NCBI RefSeq assembly: GCF_018417595.1
Contig: NZ_CP070982.1
Span: 5,135,001 to 5,199,000 of the forward strand
DNA: 64,000 nucleotides
Direction of reading: 5' to 3'
Source: Pseudomonas entomophila
GTDB lineage: Bacteria; Pseudomonadota; Gammaproteobacteria; Pseudomonadales; Pseudomonadaceae
Below, one piece after another: positions 36,359 through 46,855 of this stretch; the first letter of the stretch is position 1, and each line of letters begins with the position of its first letter. Both the position numbers and the translations under genes were made by a program. Below the pieces are notes generated by a model. It made no database searches. It saw only the letters and a list, made by a program, of their open reading frames with translations, and was not told where the DNA came from.

Positions 36359-36690
36359 GCCCTCGCCTTCACCGTATCGTCAACTTCCACTGCCACAATC
36401 CATTGCAGGCGGGCAAACGGCGTTGGTGTCTTCGGCCGCATTGCGAGGCAAGGCCCCCTTGACTTGGCACGACCTCTGTAGGAGCGGCTTTAGCCGCGAT
36501 CACCCGCGAAGCGGGTGCCACGCCTGCATCGCGGCTAAAGCCGCTCCTACAAAGGGCGGCGCTAGCAGGCTTGAATGCGAAGGCGCCAGCACAGGGCTAC
36601 ACCCCTTGATCGTTTCAGTGCTTTCGCCACTGCCATTCAAGGGTTATTCTTGAGTTCACATCCATCGCCGTCGAGCGGCTAGAAACGACC
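36359..36690. other. 332-base gap at the expected place of miaB
   Basis: Between the Sel1-repeat gene and ybeZ. It holds one REP pair and an AT-richer leader. No part of miaB (radical-SAM methylthiotransferase, about 1.3 kb) is recognisable, although miaB usually stands here in Pseudomonas. The ybeZ frame is open back to 36610 but without ATG or GTG. Confidence 0.65.
36477..36551. repeat. REP pair with perfect 24-base inverted arms
   Basis: TGTAGGAGCGGCTTTAGCCG at the left (arms 36477-36500 and 36528-36551) with its exact mirror at the right; the centre is a small GCGAAGCGGGT hairpin. Related pairs occur at 40561 and 46447. Confidence 0.85.
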
Positions 36691-37689
36691 TTGAACGCAC
36701 CCATACAACCCCATCGTTTCATCCTCGAACCTTTCGAGGCCCACCGTTTCGCCAACCTGTGCGGCCAGTTCGACGAGCACCTGCGCCTGATCGAACAGCG
36801 CCTGGCCATCGAGATCCGCAACCGCGGCAATCAATTCGAACTGATCGGCGAACCCAAGACCACTTCCGCAGCGGAACAGCTGTTGCGCCGTCTCTACCGA
36901 GAGACCCAGGCCAGCGACCTGTCACCGGAAACCGTCCATCTCTACCTCCAGGAGTCGGCCGTCGAGCACATCGACAATCCGGCCGTCAACGAGGTCAGCG
37001 TCTCGCTGCGCACGCGCAAGGGCAACATTCGTCCACGCGGGCTCAACCAGCAGCGCTACGTCAAGGAAATCCTGGCCAACGACATCAACTTCGGCATCGG
37101 CCCGGCCGGTACCGGCAAGACGTATCTGGCTGTGGCCTGCGCCGTCGACGCCCTGGAGCGCGAGCAGGTGCGGCGCATCCTGCTGGTGCGCCCGGCGGTC
37201 GAGGCTGGCGAGAAGCTTGGCTTCCTGCCCGGTGACCTGGCACAGAAAATCGACCCGTATCTGCGCCCGCTCTATGACGCACTCTACGAAATGCTCGGCT
37301 TCGAACACGTGGCCAAACTGATCGAGCGCCAGGTGATCGAGATCGCCCCGCTGGCCTACATGCGCGGCCGCACGCTCAACAACAGCTTCATCATCCTCGA
37401 CGAAAGCCAGAACACCACCCTCGAGCAGATGAAGATGTTCCTCACCCGCATCGGCTTCGGCTCGACCGCGGTGATCACCGGCGACATCACCCAGGTCGAC
37501 CTGCCCCGTGGCACCAAGTCGGGCCTGGCCCACGTGATCGAGGTGCTCAAGGACGTGCCGGGCATCAGTTTCACCCATTTCCAGCCCAAGGACGTGGTAC
37601 GCCACCCGCTGGTGCAGCGTATCGTCGAAGCCTACGACCGCTTCGAAGCCCGTCAGTCGAAGCCCGAGGCAACCGGCAAAGATGCTTGA
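36691..37689 (+). CDS. ybeZ: PhoH-family ATPase YbeZ
   Basis: YbeZ is a PhoH-like NTPase that works with the rRNA endonuclease YbeY. The 332-residue protein has an N-terminal KH-like region and a RecA-like core with Walker [14 protein letters not shown], Walker [12 protein letters not shown] and the PhoH stretch [19 protein letters not shown]. The start is TTG at 36691: it gives the family N-terminus [16 protein letters not shown], and no ATG or GTG lies in the open frame upstream or soon downstream. Its end overlaps ybeY by eight bases. In Pseudomonas the gene before it is normally miaB, missing here. Confidence 0.93.
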   Translation: MNAPIQPHRFILEPFEAHRFANLCGQFDEHLRLIEQRLAIEIRNRGNQFELIGEPKTTSAAEQLLRRLYRETQASDLSPETVHLYLQESAVEHIDNPAVNEVSVSLRTRKGNIRPRGLNQQRYVKEILANDINFGIGPAGTGKTYLAVACAVDALEREQVRRILLVRPAVEAGEKLGFLPGDLAQKIDPYLRPLYDALYEMLGFEHVAKLIERQVIEIAPLAYMRGRTLNNSFIILDESQNTTLEQMKMFLTRIGFGSTAVITGDITQVDLPRGTKSGLAHVIEVLKDVPGISFTHFQPKDVVRHPLVQRIVEAYDRFEARQSKPEATGKDA

Positions 37690-38155
37690 ACTCGACCTGC
37701 AACGGGCCACGGACGCCGCCGCCCCCGATGACACCGCCTTCCGCCGCTGGTGCGAGCTGGCCCTGCGCCAGCGTACAGCCGACTCGGAGATGACCATCCG
37801 CCTGGTCGACGAGATTGAAGGCCGCGAGCTGAACCACACTTACCGGCACAAGGACTACGCGACGAACGTGCTGTCCTTCCCCGCCGACGTGCCCGACGAC
37901 CTGCTCGACATTCCGCTGCTGGGTGACCTGGTGATCTGCGTGCCGGTGGTCGAGCGCGAAGCCCGGGAACAGGGCAAGTCGCTCGAGGCGCACTGGGCGC
38001 ACCTGGTCATCCATGGCTGCCTGCACCTGCTCGGCTACGACCACATCGAAGACGATGAGGCCGAGGAGATGGAAGCGCTGGAACGAGAATTGCTGGCGGA
38101 ACTGGGTCACCCGGACCCGTACGCCGACGACGAAACCGATTCAATCACACACTGA
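37682..38155 (+). CDS. ybeY: Endoribonuclease YbeY (16S rRNA maturation)
   Basis: YbeY is a zinc metallo-RNase acting in 16S rRNA 3' processing and ribosome quality control. The 157-residue protein has the zinc motif [11 protein letters not shown] (H-x3-H-x5-H) and the preceding [13 protein letters not shown] signature. It overlaps ybeZ by eight bases and is followed by corC in the ybeZ-ybeY-corC-lnt order. Confidence 0.96.
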   Translation: MLELDLQRATDAAAPDDTAFRRWCELALRQRTADSEMTIRLVDEIEGRELNHTYRHKDYATNVLSFPADVPDDLLDIPLLGDLVICVPVVEREAREQGKSLEAHWAHLVIHGCLHLLGYDHIEDDEAEEMEALERELLAELGHPDPYADDETDSITH

Positions 38156-38182
38156 ACACTGCAAGGATCACGAGTAACCGCC

Positions 38183-39022
38183 ATGAGCGAAGATCGATCG
38201 AGCAACGGGCAAAAGTCCTGGCTGGGTAAACTGACCCAGGCTTTTGCCCATGAGCCGAAAAACCGCCAGGAGCTCCTCGAGCTGCTGCGCGAAGCCCATC
38301 AGAACAAGCTGCTCGACAGCGAAGCGCTGACCATCGTCGAGGGTGCCATCCAGGTCGCCGACCTGCAGGTGCGCGACATCATGGTGCCGCGCTCGCAGAT
38401 GATCAGCATCAAGGCCAGCCAGTCGCCACGCGAGTTCCTGCCGGCGGTGATCGACGCCGCGCACTCGCGCTACCCGGTGATCGGCGAGAGCCACGACGAT
38501 GTGCTCGGCATCCTGCTCGCCAAGGACCTGCTGCCACTCATCCTCAAAGAGAACGGTGACAGTTTCAATATCAAGGACCTGCTGCGCCCAGCCACCTTCG
38601 TGCCCGAATCGAAGCGCCTGAACGTGCTGCTGCGCGAGTTCCGTGCCAACCACAACCACATGGCCATCGTCATCGACGAATATGGCGGCGTGGCGGGCCT
38701 GGTGACCATCGAGGACGTGCTCGAGCAGATCGTCGGCGACATCGAGGACGAGCATGACGTCGAGGAGGACAGCTACATCAAGCCATTGCCCAGCGGCGAC
38801 TTCCTGATCAAGGCGCTTACGCCCATCGAGAACTTCAACGCGTTCTTCGACAGCGCATTCTCCGATGACGAGTTCGACACCGTCGGCGGCCTGGTCATGA
38901 GCGCCTTCGGCCACCTGCCCAAGCGCAACGAAACCACCGAAATCGGCAGCTACCGCTTCCGTATTCTCAATGCCGACAGTCGCCGGATACACTTGCTGCG
39001 CCTGACACCGATCACCCGCTAA
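38183..39022 (+). CDS. corC: CorC/YbeX CBS-domain transporter-associated protein
   Basis: CorC (YbeX) is linked to magnesium/cobalt efflux and, in newer work, ribosome metabolism. The 279-residue soluble protein has two CBS domains (VRDIMVPRSQMISI, FVPESKRLNVLLREFRAN) and a C-terminal CorC_HlyC domain (FDTVGGLVMSAFGHLPKRNE). It lacks the membrane DUF21 part, as CorC does. The gap to lnt is eight bases. Confidence 0.94.
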   Translation: MSEDRSSNGQKSWLGKLTQAFAHEPKNRQELLELLREAHQNKLLDSEALTIVEGAIQVADLQVRDIMVPRSQMISIKASQSPREFLPAVIDAAHSRYPVIGESHDDVLGILLAKDLLPLILKENGDSFNIKDLLRPATFVPESKRLNVLLREFRANHNHMAIVIDEYGGVAGLVTIEDVLEQIVGDIEDEHDVEEDSYIKPLPSGDFLIKALTPIENFNAFFDSAFSDDEFDTVGGLVMSAFGHLPKRNETTEIGSYRFRILNADSRRIHLLRLTPITR

Positions 39023-39030
39023 GGAACGAC

Positions 39031-40548
39031 ATGCGCTGGATCACCCGCCCCGGCTGGCCCGGTAACCTGCTGGCCCTGGCGGCCGGCGCCTCCACCCTCC
39101 TGGCCCTGGCACCCTTCGACATCTGGCCGCTGGCCCTGCTGTCCCTGGCCCTGTTCTACGCCGGCCTGCGCGAGCTGAGCCCGCGCCGGGCCCTGGGCCG
39201 TGGCTGGTGCTTCGGTTTCGGCCTGTACGGTGCCGGCACCTGGTGGATCTACGTCAGCATGAACACCTACGGTGGCGCCTCGCCGCTGTTGGCGATTGCC
39301 CTGCTGGTGGCGTTCTTCGCCTGCCTGGCGTTCTTCTTCGCCCTGCCCGCCTGGCTCTGGGCGCGCTGGCTGCGGCGCGACGAGGCGCCATTGGCCGATG
39401 CCCTGTGCTTCGCCGCCCTGTGGCTGTTGCAAGAGGCCTTCCGCGGCTGGTTCCTCACCGGCTTCCCCTGGCTCTACGCCGGCTACAGCCAACTCGACGG
39501 CCCACTGGCCGGCCTCGCCCCGCTGGGCGGAGTCTGGCTGATCTCCTTCGCCCTGGCACTCACCGCCGCCCTGCTGTGCAACCTCCACCGCCTGCGCGAA
39601 CGCCGTTCGTTCCTGGCCGTGGGCGTGCTGTTGCTGGTGGCGCCCTGGATCGTCGGCCTGGCCCTCAAGGACCACGCCTGGACCAAGCCGGCGGGCGACC
39701 CGCTGAAGGTCGCCGCCCTGCAGGGCAATGTGGAGCAGGACCTGAAATGGGACCCGGCGCACGTCAATGCGCAACTGGCGCTGTACCGCGACATGAGCTT
39801 CAGCTCGAAACCCGTCGACCTGCTGGTCTGGCCGGAAACTGCGGTCCCCGTGCTCAAGGACCAGGCCCAAGGCTACATCGACATGATGGGCGGCTTTGCC
39901 GCCGAGCGGCATTCGGCGCTGATCACTGGCGTGCCGGTGCGCCAGGAAGTGCGCCACCAGCGCCGCTATTTCAACGGCATCACCGTGACCGGCGAGGGCG
40001 ACGGCACCTACCTCAAGCAGAAGCTGGTGCCGTTTGGTGAGTACGTGCCATTGCAAGACATGCTGCGCGGGCTGATCGAGTTCTTCAACCTGCCGATGTC
40101 GGACTTCGCCCGCGGCCCCGAGGACCAGCCACTGCTGCAGGCCAAGGGCTACCAGATCGCGCCGTACATCTGCTACGAAGTGGTCTACCCGGAGTTCGCC
40201 GCCAGCCTGGCGGCGCGCAGCGACCTGCTGCTGACCATCAGCAACGACACCTGGTTCGGCACCTCGATCGGCCCGCTGCAACACCTGCAGATGGCCCAGA
40301 TGCGTGCGCTGGAGGCCGGTCGCTGGATGATCCGCGCCACCAACAACGGCGTGACGGCGCTGATCGACCCGTTTGGCCGGATCACCGCGCAAGTGCCGCA
40401 GTTCCAGCGAGCGGTACTGTATGGCGAGGTGGTGCCGATGCAGCAACTCACGCCTTACCTGCAATGGCGTTCGTGGCCGCTGGCGATCGTCTGCGCGTTG
40501 CTGCTGGGCTGGGCGCTGCTCGCGGGGCGAATCGCCAAGACCGTCTAA
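39031..40548 (+). CDS. lnt: Apolipoprotein N-acyltransferase
   Basis: Lnt adds the third acyl chain to the N-terminal Cys of lipoproteins in the inner membrane. The 505-residue protein has about six membrane helices and a periplasmic nitrilase domain with the catalytic triad: Glu in LLVWPETAVP (about residue 269), Lys in YLKQKLVPFGEYVP (about 331) and Cys in APYICYEVVYP (about 381). It ends the ybeZYX-lnt run. Confidence 0.97.
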   Translation: MRWITRPGWPGNLLALAAGASTLLALAPFDIWPLALLSLALFYAGLRELSPRRALGRGWCFGFGLYGAGTWWIYVSMNTYGGASPLLAIALLVAFFACLAFFFALPAWLWARWLRRDEAPLADALCFAALWLLQEAFRGWFLTGFPWLYAGYSQLDGPLAGLAPLGGVWLISFALALTAALLCNLHRLRERRSFLAVGVLLLVAPWIVGLALKDHAWTKPAGDPLKVAALQGNVEQDLKWDPAHVNAQLALYRDMSFSSKPVDLLVWPETAVPVLKDQAQGYIDMMGGFAAERHSALITGVPVRQEVRHQRRYFNGITVTGEGDGTYLKQKLVPFGEYVPLQDMLRGLIEFFNLPMSDFARGPEDQPLLQAKGYQIAPYICYEVVYPEFAASLAARSDLLLTISNDTWFGTSIGPLQHLQMAQMRALEAGRWMIRATNNGVTALIDPFGRITAQVPQFQRAVLYGEVVPMQQLTPYLQWRSWPLAIVCALLLGWALLAGRIAKTV

Positions 40549-40560
40549 CCGGCAACACCC

Positions 40561-40648
40561 CTGTAGGAGCGACTTCAGCCGCGATCACCCGCGAAGCGGG
40601 TAGCAGGCGCCGCGTCGCCTGCATCGCGGCTAAAGCCGCTCCTACAGA
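40561..40648. repeat. REP pair (inverted)
   Basis: CTGTAGGAGCGACTTCAGCC and a mirrored GGCTAAAGCCGCTCCTACAG unit enclose a GCGAAGCGGGT segment. It lies between convergent lnt and ydcF genes. Confidence 0.85.
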
Positions 40649-40666
40649 GATCGCGTACGCCAGGCA

Positions 40667-41428
40667 TCAATAGAACAACCGATACCCCAGCAGCCCCACC
40701 GCTTCATTCAGCAACTGCCCGCTCTGCCACATTGCCCGCCCTTCCGGCAGTAATCCGCCAAATGGCCGCGCATGCTCCTGCCCGAGGAAGCCCACCGGGG
40801 CTGGCAGCACCTCGAACCCCGCCCGCTCGAAGCTCCAGCGAGAGCGCTGCATATGCCAGGCCTGGGTCACGACCACCACACGACGAATACCCAACGGCTG
40901 CAGCAGCTTCGCCGTGAAGTCGGCATTCTCCCAGGTGGTACGGCTGGCCTCTTCCTTCCAGGCGACCTTCACCCCGAAATCGGCCTCCAGGCGATCAGCC
41001 ATCAACTGCGCCTCACTGGGCGGCGTGCCGTAGTGCAAGCCGCCACTGGTCACCACCGGCAACCCGGAAGCCTTGGCCAACTGCGCAGCAAAGCGCATGC
41101 GCTCCAGCGCGACATAGGTCGGCTGGTCCGAGCCGCCCCAGGCTGGATCGCCCCGTTCACGTCCGGCGCCAAGGACCACGATGGCATCGGCTTTCTTCGC
41201 CAGCTCTTTCCAAGCGACCAGTTCAAGGGACGGTTCGGTCTCCAGCGCCCGTGCCGCCTGCTCCACCGCCAGCGGCATGCTCATCAGCCACAGCCCACCC
41301 AATCCAACGGTGAAACAGAAGGCCGCCAGGCGCGGACGTCGCCGTCGCCACCACCAGGCGGCCAGCAGCAGGAGCAGGAGCAGGCCCGGGGGCATCAACC
41401 ATTGTTTGATGAAAAAGCGAATCGGCAT
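40667..41428 (-). CDS. YdcF/ElyC-like DUF218 protein
   Basis: A 253-residue protein with two N-terminal membrane helices (LLLLLLAAWWW and a second at 35-52) and a DUF218 domain: DAIVVLGAGRERGDPAWGG, SGGLHYGTPPSEAQLMADRL, and VVVTQAWHMQRSRWSFERAG. The topology fits ElyC, an envelope-biogenesis factor, better than SanA. It lies between lnt and leuS, a place conserved in Pseudomonas. Confidence 0.9.
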   Translation of the reverse strand: MPIRFFIKQWLMPPGLLLLLLLAAWWWRRRRPRLAAFCFTVGLGGLWLMSMPLAVEQAARALETEPSLELVAWKELAKKADAIVVLGAGRERGDPAWGGSDQPTYVALERMRFAAQLAKASGLPVVTSGGLHYGTPPSEAQLMADRLEADFGVKVAWKEEASRTTWENADFTAKLLQPLGIRRVVVVTQAWHMQRSRWSFERAGFEVLPAPVGFLGQEHARPFGGLLPEGRAMWQSGQLLNEAVGLLGYRLFY

Positions 41429-41555
41429 GACATACCTCCATGGAAGGCATGCAGCCTAAGAGGATCGGCGCCGGGCCTCAAGGGCGACCGGCACCGATCG
41501 GAGCGTGTTGTATCGAAGAACCGGCGCGTTGCCCTGCGCCTGCAACCCTGAACGG

Positions 41556-41870
41556 CTATCGGGACGGCAGCGTCCTGGATCTGGCTGGAGCGGTTGAACG
41601 CTTTCTATCCTTGAGCCAGATGATCCTGGCCGTGGACTGTTCCGGCTGCGTATACGCACCGGCGCTGGCATGACGGCCTTCCGGGAGCGATTCCAGGTAG
41701 GCCTTGATTACCTCGAACTCGGCGTGGCTCAGACCACGTAACTCCAGTTCGGCGGGCATCTCATCGCGCAATCGTACCGATGTCCTGGCAATTTCCAGTG
41801 CCAGGCCCAGGCGGTCGATCAGGCGCTCGTACAGCTCCGGTTTGTTTGCAGGTAGTTGCGACTCTCCCAT
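41556..41870 (-). CDS. Conserved hypothetical protein upstream of leuS
   Basis: A 104-residue protein of unknown function with no membrane segment or signal peptide. The N-terminal 70 residues are helical-looking and acidic (LPANKPELYERLIDRLGLAL, GLSHAEFEVIKAYLESLPEG); the tail is basic and serine-rich. GAGGTG lies six bases before ATG 41870. A hypothetical gene in this position, divergent from leuS, is typical of P. putida-group genomes, which supports it as real. Confidence 0.7.
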   Translation of the reverse strand: MGESQLPANKPELYERLIDRLGLALEIARTSVRLRDEMPAELELRGLSHAEFEVIKAYLESLPEGRHASAGAYTQPEQSTARIIWLKDRKRSTAPARSRTLPSR

Positions 41871-41892
41871 CCGTTCACCTCATTGAAGGTAA

Positions 41893-44715
<2,823 letters not shown>

Positions 44716-44720
44716 TGGCA

Positions 44721-44744
44721 ACGCCCACCCGCACGGGTGGGCGT
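44721..44744 (+). terminator. Perfect hairpin between leuS and lptE
   Basis: ACGCCCACCCG and CGGGTGGGCGT pair perfectly around a CA loop, six bases after the leuS stop and 26 before the lptE start. Only ATTC follows, so it may reduce rather than stop readthrough and lower lptE-holA expression relative to leuS. Confidence 0.65.
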
Positions 44745-44769
44745 ATTCGGCCCACGAGGGAGCTACAAC

Positions 44770-45375
44770 ATGATCAAACGCAATCTGCTGGTAATGGGCC
44801 TCGCTGTACTGCTGAGCGCCTGCGGTTTCCAGCTGCGCGGCACTGGCACCACCGAACTGACCATCAAGGAACTGGACCTCAGCGCCCGTAACGCCTATGG
44901 CGACACGGTCAAGCAACTGCGCACCACGCTGCAGAACAGCGGCGTGAAGGTCTACAGCGGCGCGCCTTACAAGCTCGTGCTTACCAACGAGCAGGAAACC
45001 CAGCGCGCGGCAACCTACACCGGCGGTTCCCGTTCGGCGGAATACGAGCTGACCACCGTGCTCAACTATGCAATCGAAGGCCAGAACGACAGCGTTCTGC
45101 TGGAAGACAAACTGCAAGTGCAGAAGTACTACGTGTACGACGGCAACAACATCACCGGCTCCGGCCAGGAAGCCACCCAGGTTCGCAACGAGATTCGCCG
45201 TGACCTGGTGCAAGGCATGATGGTACGCCTGCAGCAGCTGACTCCAGCTCGCCTCGACGACCTGCAGCGCAAGGCCGACGAACGTGCCCAGGCTGAAGCA
45301 CGCGCCCTGCAGGAAGCGCAACGCATCCAGGACGAGACGCCCCAGCAATCGCCGCTGGAAGTCCCGGCCAAGTGA
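44770..45375 (+). CDS. lptE: LPS-assembly lipoprotein LptE
   Basis: LptE plugs the LptD barrel that puts LPS into the outer leaflet. The 201-residue protein has a type II signal with lipobox LLSAC (MIKRNLLVMGLAVLLSACG), followed by GFQLRGTGTTELTIKELDLS. A Gln/Arg-rich helical tail ends it. ATG 44770 gives the signal peptide; an upstream in-frame codon would add 11 residues. holA follows. Confidence 0.95.
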   Translation: MIKRNLLVMGLAVLLSACGFQLRGTGTTELTIKELDLSARNAYGDTVKQLRTTLQNSGVKVYSGAPYKLVLTNEQETQRAATYTGGSRSAEYELTTVLNYAIEGQNDSVLLEDKLQVQKYYVYDGNNITGSGQEATQVRNEIRRDLVQGMMVRLQQLTPARLDDLQRKADERAQAEARALQEAQRIQDETPQQSPLEVPAK

Positions 45376-45381
45376 GCCGGA

Positions 45382-45404
45382 GCGGGGTGCCAGAGCCACC
45401 CCGC
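45382..45404 (+). terminator. Hairpin with T-rich tail just before holA
   Basis: GCGGGGTG (45382-45389) pairs with CACCCCGC (45397-45404), then CTTTCTCT runs into the holA ATG at 45413. It resembles an intrinsic terminator or attenuator after lptE and lies where the holA ribosome binding site would be. Confidence 0.55.
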
Positions 45405-45412
45405 CTTTCTCT

Positions 45413-46450
45413 ATGAAACTGTCCCCCGCCCAACTCAACAAGCACCTGCAAGGCCAGCTCGCGCCCGTGTACATCGTCAGCGGTGACGACCCGCTGCTGT
45501 GCCAGGAGGCCGCTGATGCCATCCGCGGCGCCGCGCGCCAGCAGGGCTTCGATGAGCGCCAGGTGTTCAGCGCCGACGCCAACTTCGACTGGGGCAACCT
45601 GCTCCAGGCCGGCGCCAGCCTGTCATTGTTCGCCCAGCGCCGCCTGCTGGAACTGCGCCTGCCCTCCGGCAAGCCGGGTGACAAAGGCGCCGCCGCGCTG
45701 ATGAAGTATTGCGCCAGGCCCGCCGAAGACACGCTGCTTCTGATCAGCCTGCCCAAGCTTGACGGCAGTGCGCAGAAAACCAAGTGGGGCAAGGCACTGA
45801 TCGAGGGCGAACACTGCCAGTTCGTGCAGATCTGGCCGGTGGACGCACAGCAGTTGCCGCAGTGGATCAGCCAACGCCTGTCGCAGGCCGGCCTGTCGGC
45901 CCAGCGCGACGCGGTCGACCTGATCGCCGCGCGGGTGGAAGGCAACCTGCTGGCTGCTGCCCAGGAAATCGAGAAGCTCAAGCTGCTCGCCGAAGGCAAC
46001 CAGATCACCGTCGAAACCGTCCAGGCCGCCGTCGCCGACAGCGCCCGCTTCGATGTCTTCGGCCTGGTCGACGCCATTCTCAACGGTGAAGCGGCCCATG
46101 CCCTGCGCATGCTCGAGGGCTTGCGCGGCGAAGGTGTCGAGCCGCCGGTCATACTCTGGGCCCTGGCCCGTGAGTTGCGTCTGCTGGCTGGGCTGGCCCT
46201 GCAATTCAGCCAGGGCGTCCCGCTCGACAAGGCTTTCAGCCAAGCCCGGCCACCGGTGTGGGACAAGCGCCGCCCCCTCGTGAGCAAGGCCCTGCAACGC
46301 CTTTCGGCGCAGCGCTGGGCGATGCTGCTGCAGGATGCCCAGCGCATCGACGCGCAGATCAAGGGGCAGGCCGAAGGGTCACCCTGGACCGGCCTGACCC
46401 GGTTGTCGCTGCTGATGGCAGGGCAACGCCTGGCCCTCCCGTCTGAGTAG
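45413..46450 (+). CDS. holA: DNA polymerase III delta subunit
   Basis: HolA opens the beta clamp in the clamp-loader complex. The 345-residue protein begins MKLSPAQLNKHLQGQLAPVY and contains IVSGDDPLLCQEAADAIRGA, VEGNLLAAAQEIEKLKLLAE and RFDVFGLVDAILNGEAAHAL, all family hallmarks. No Shine-Dalgarno is visible before ATG 45413, where a hairpin and CTTTCTCT stand instead. Its stop TAG lies inside a REP element. Confidence 0.95.
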   Translation: MKLSPAQLNKHLQGQLAPVYIVSGDDPLLCQEAADAIRGAARQQGFDERQVFSADANFDWGNLLQAGASLSLFAQRRLLELRLPSGKPGDKGAAALMKYCARPAEDTLLLISLPKLDGSAQKTKWGKALIEGEHCQFVQIWPVDAQQLPQWISQRLSQAGLSAQRDAVDLIAARVEGNLLAAAQEIEKLKLLAEGNQITVETVQAAVADSARFDVFGLVDAILNGEAAHALRMLEGLRGEGVEPPVILWALARELRLLAGLALQFSQGVPLDKAFSQARPPVWDKRRPLVSKALQRLSAQRWAMLLQDAQRIDAQIKGQAEGSPWTGLTRLSLLMAGQRLALPSE

Positions 46451-46533
46451 GAGCGGCTTCAGCCGCGATCACCCGCAAAGCGGGTGTCACATACCGTGTC
46501 GCATTCTTCGCGGGTAAACCCGCTCCTACAGGG
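46447..46533. repeat. REP pair (inverted), overlapping the holA stop
   Basis: GAGTAGGAGCGGCTTCAGCC, a GCGAAGCGG-like centre and a mirrored unit TTCGCGGGTAAACCCGCTCC. The TAG of the first unit is the stop codon of holA. Confidence 0.85.
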
Positions 46534-46628
46534 ACCGCTGCTGCCGCACCATATACACAATCAATTGGCCCTCTACCGCCAACAAGCCTAGAGTCCGCCG
46601 CGAAATCCACCCCGACCGGGAACCCACC

Positions 46629-46793
46629 ATGAGCAAGAAACCGAAGAAGCACGGCCCCAACAAGGCCAAGTCGATCATCGCCCAACCGCTGTTCCGCTGC
46701 CGCCAGGAACAACCGAACAAGGGCAAAGGCAGCTACCGCCGCGAAGCCTTCCAATCGAGAGATTGGGAGGCTTCTTGCTTTATGGCCGCCTGA
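46629..46793 (+). CDS. arfA: Alternative ribosome-rescue factor A
   Basis: ArfA frees ribosomes stalled on mRNAs without a stop codon, as a back-up to trans-translation, by bringing in RF2. The 54-residue product starts MSKKPKKHGPNKAKSIIAQP, then LFRCRQEQPNKGKGSYRRE, the conserved ArfA core (KGKGSYRR). Too short for common length limits. As in E. coli, a terminator hairpin lies within the reading frame (46743-46774), so most mRNAs should lack the stop and their product be removed by tmRNA tagging unless trans-translation fails. Confidence 0.93.
   Translation: MSKKPKKHGPNKAKSIIAQPLFRCRQEQPNKGKGSYRREAFQSRDWEASCFMAA
46743..46781 (+). terminator. Rho-independent terminator inside arfA
   Basis: GAAGCCTTCCAATC and GATTGGGAGGCTTC form a 14-base stem with one G-U pair and a GAGA tetraloop, followed by TTGCTTT. 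It covers codons 39-51 of arfA, so terminated transcripts end before the stop codon. This is the known control principle of arfA in E. coli; here it is read from the sequence. Confidence 0.85.
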
Positions 46794-46855
46794 AAGGGCA
46801 TGAAAAGCGCAGGCATGGTATGGTCGGCACCTGACCTGCAATTCTGGATCTGTGC

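Noticed and set aside
36600..36690. Heat-shock (sigma-32) promoter before ybeZ
   Set aside because: A CTTGAA word occurs but no CCCCAT-type -10 at the right distance.
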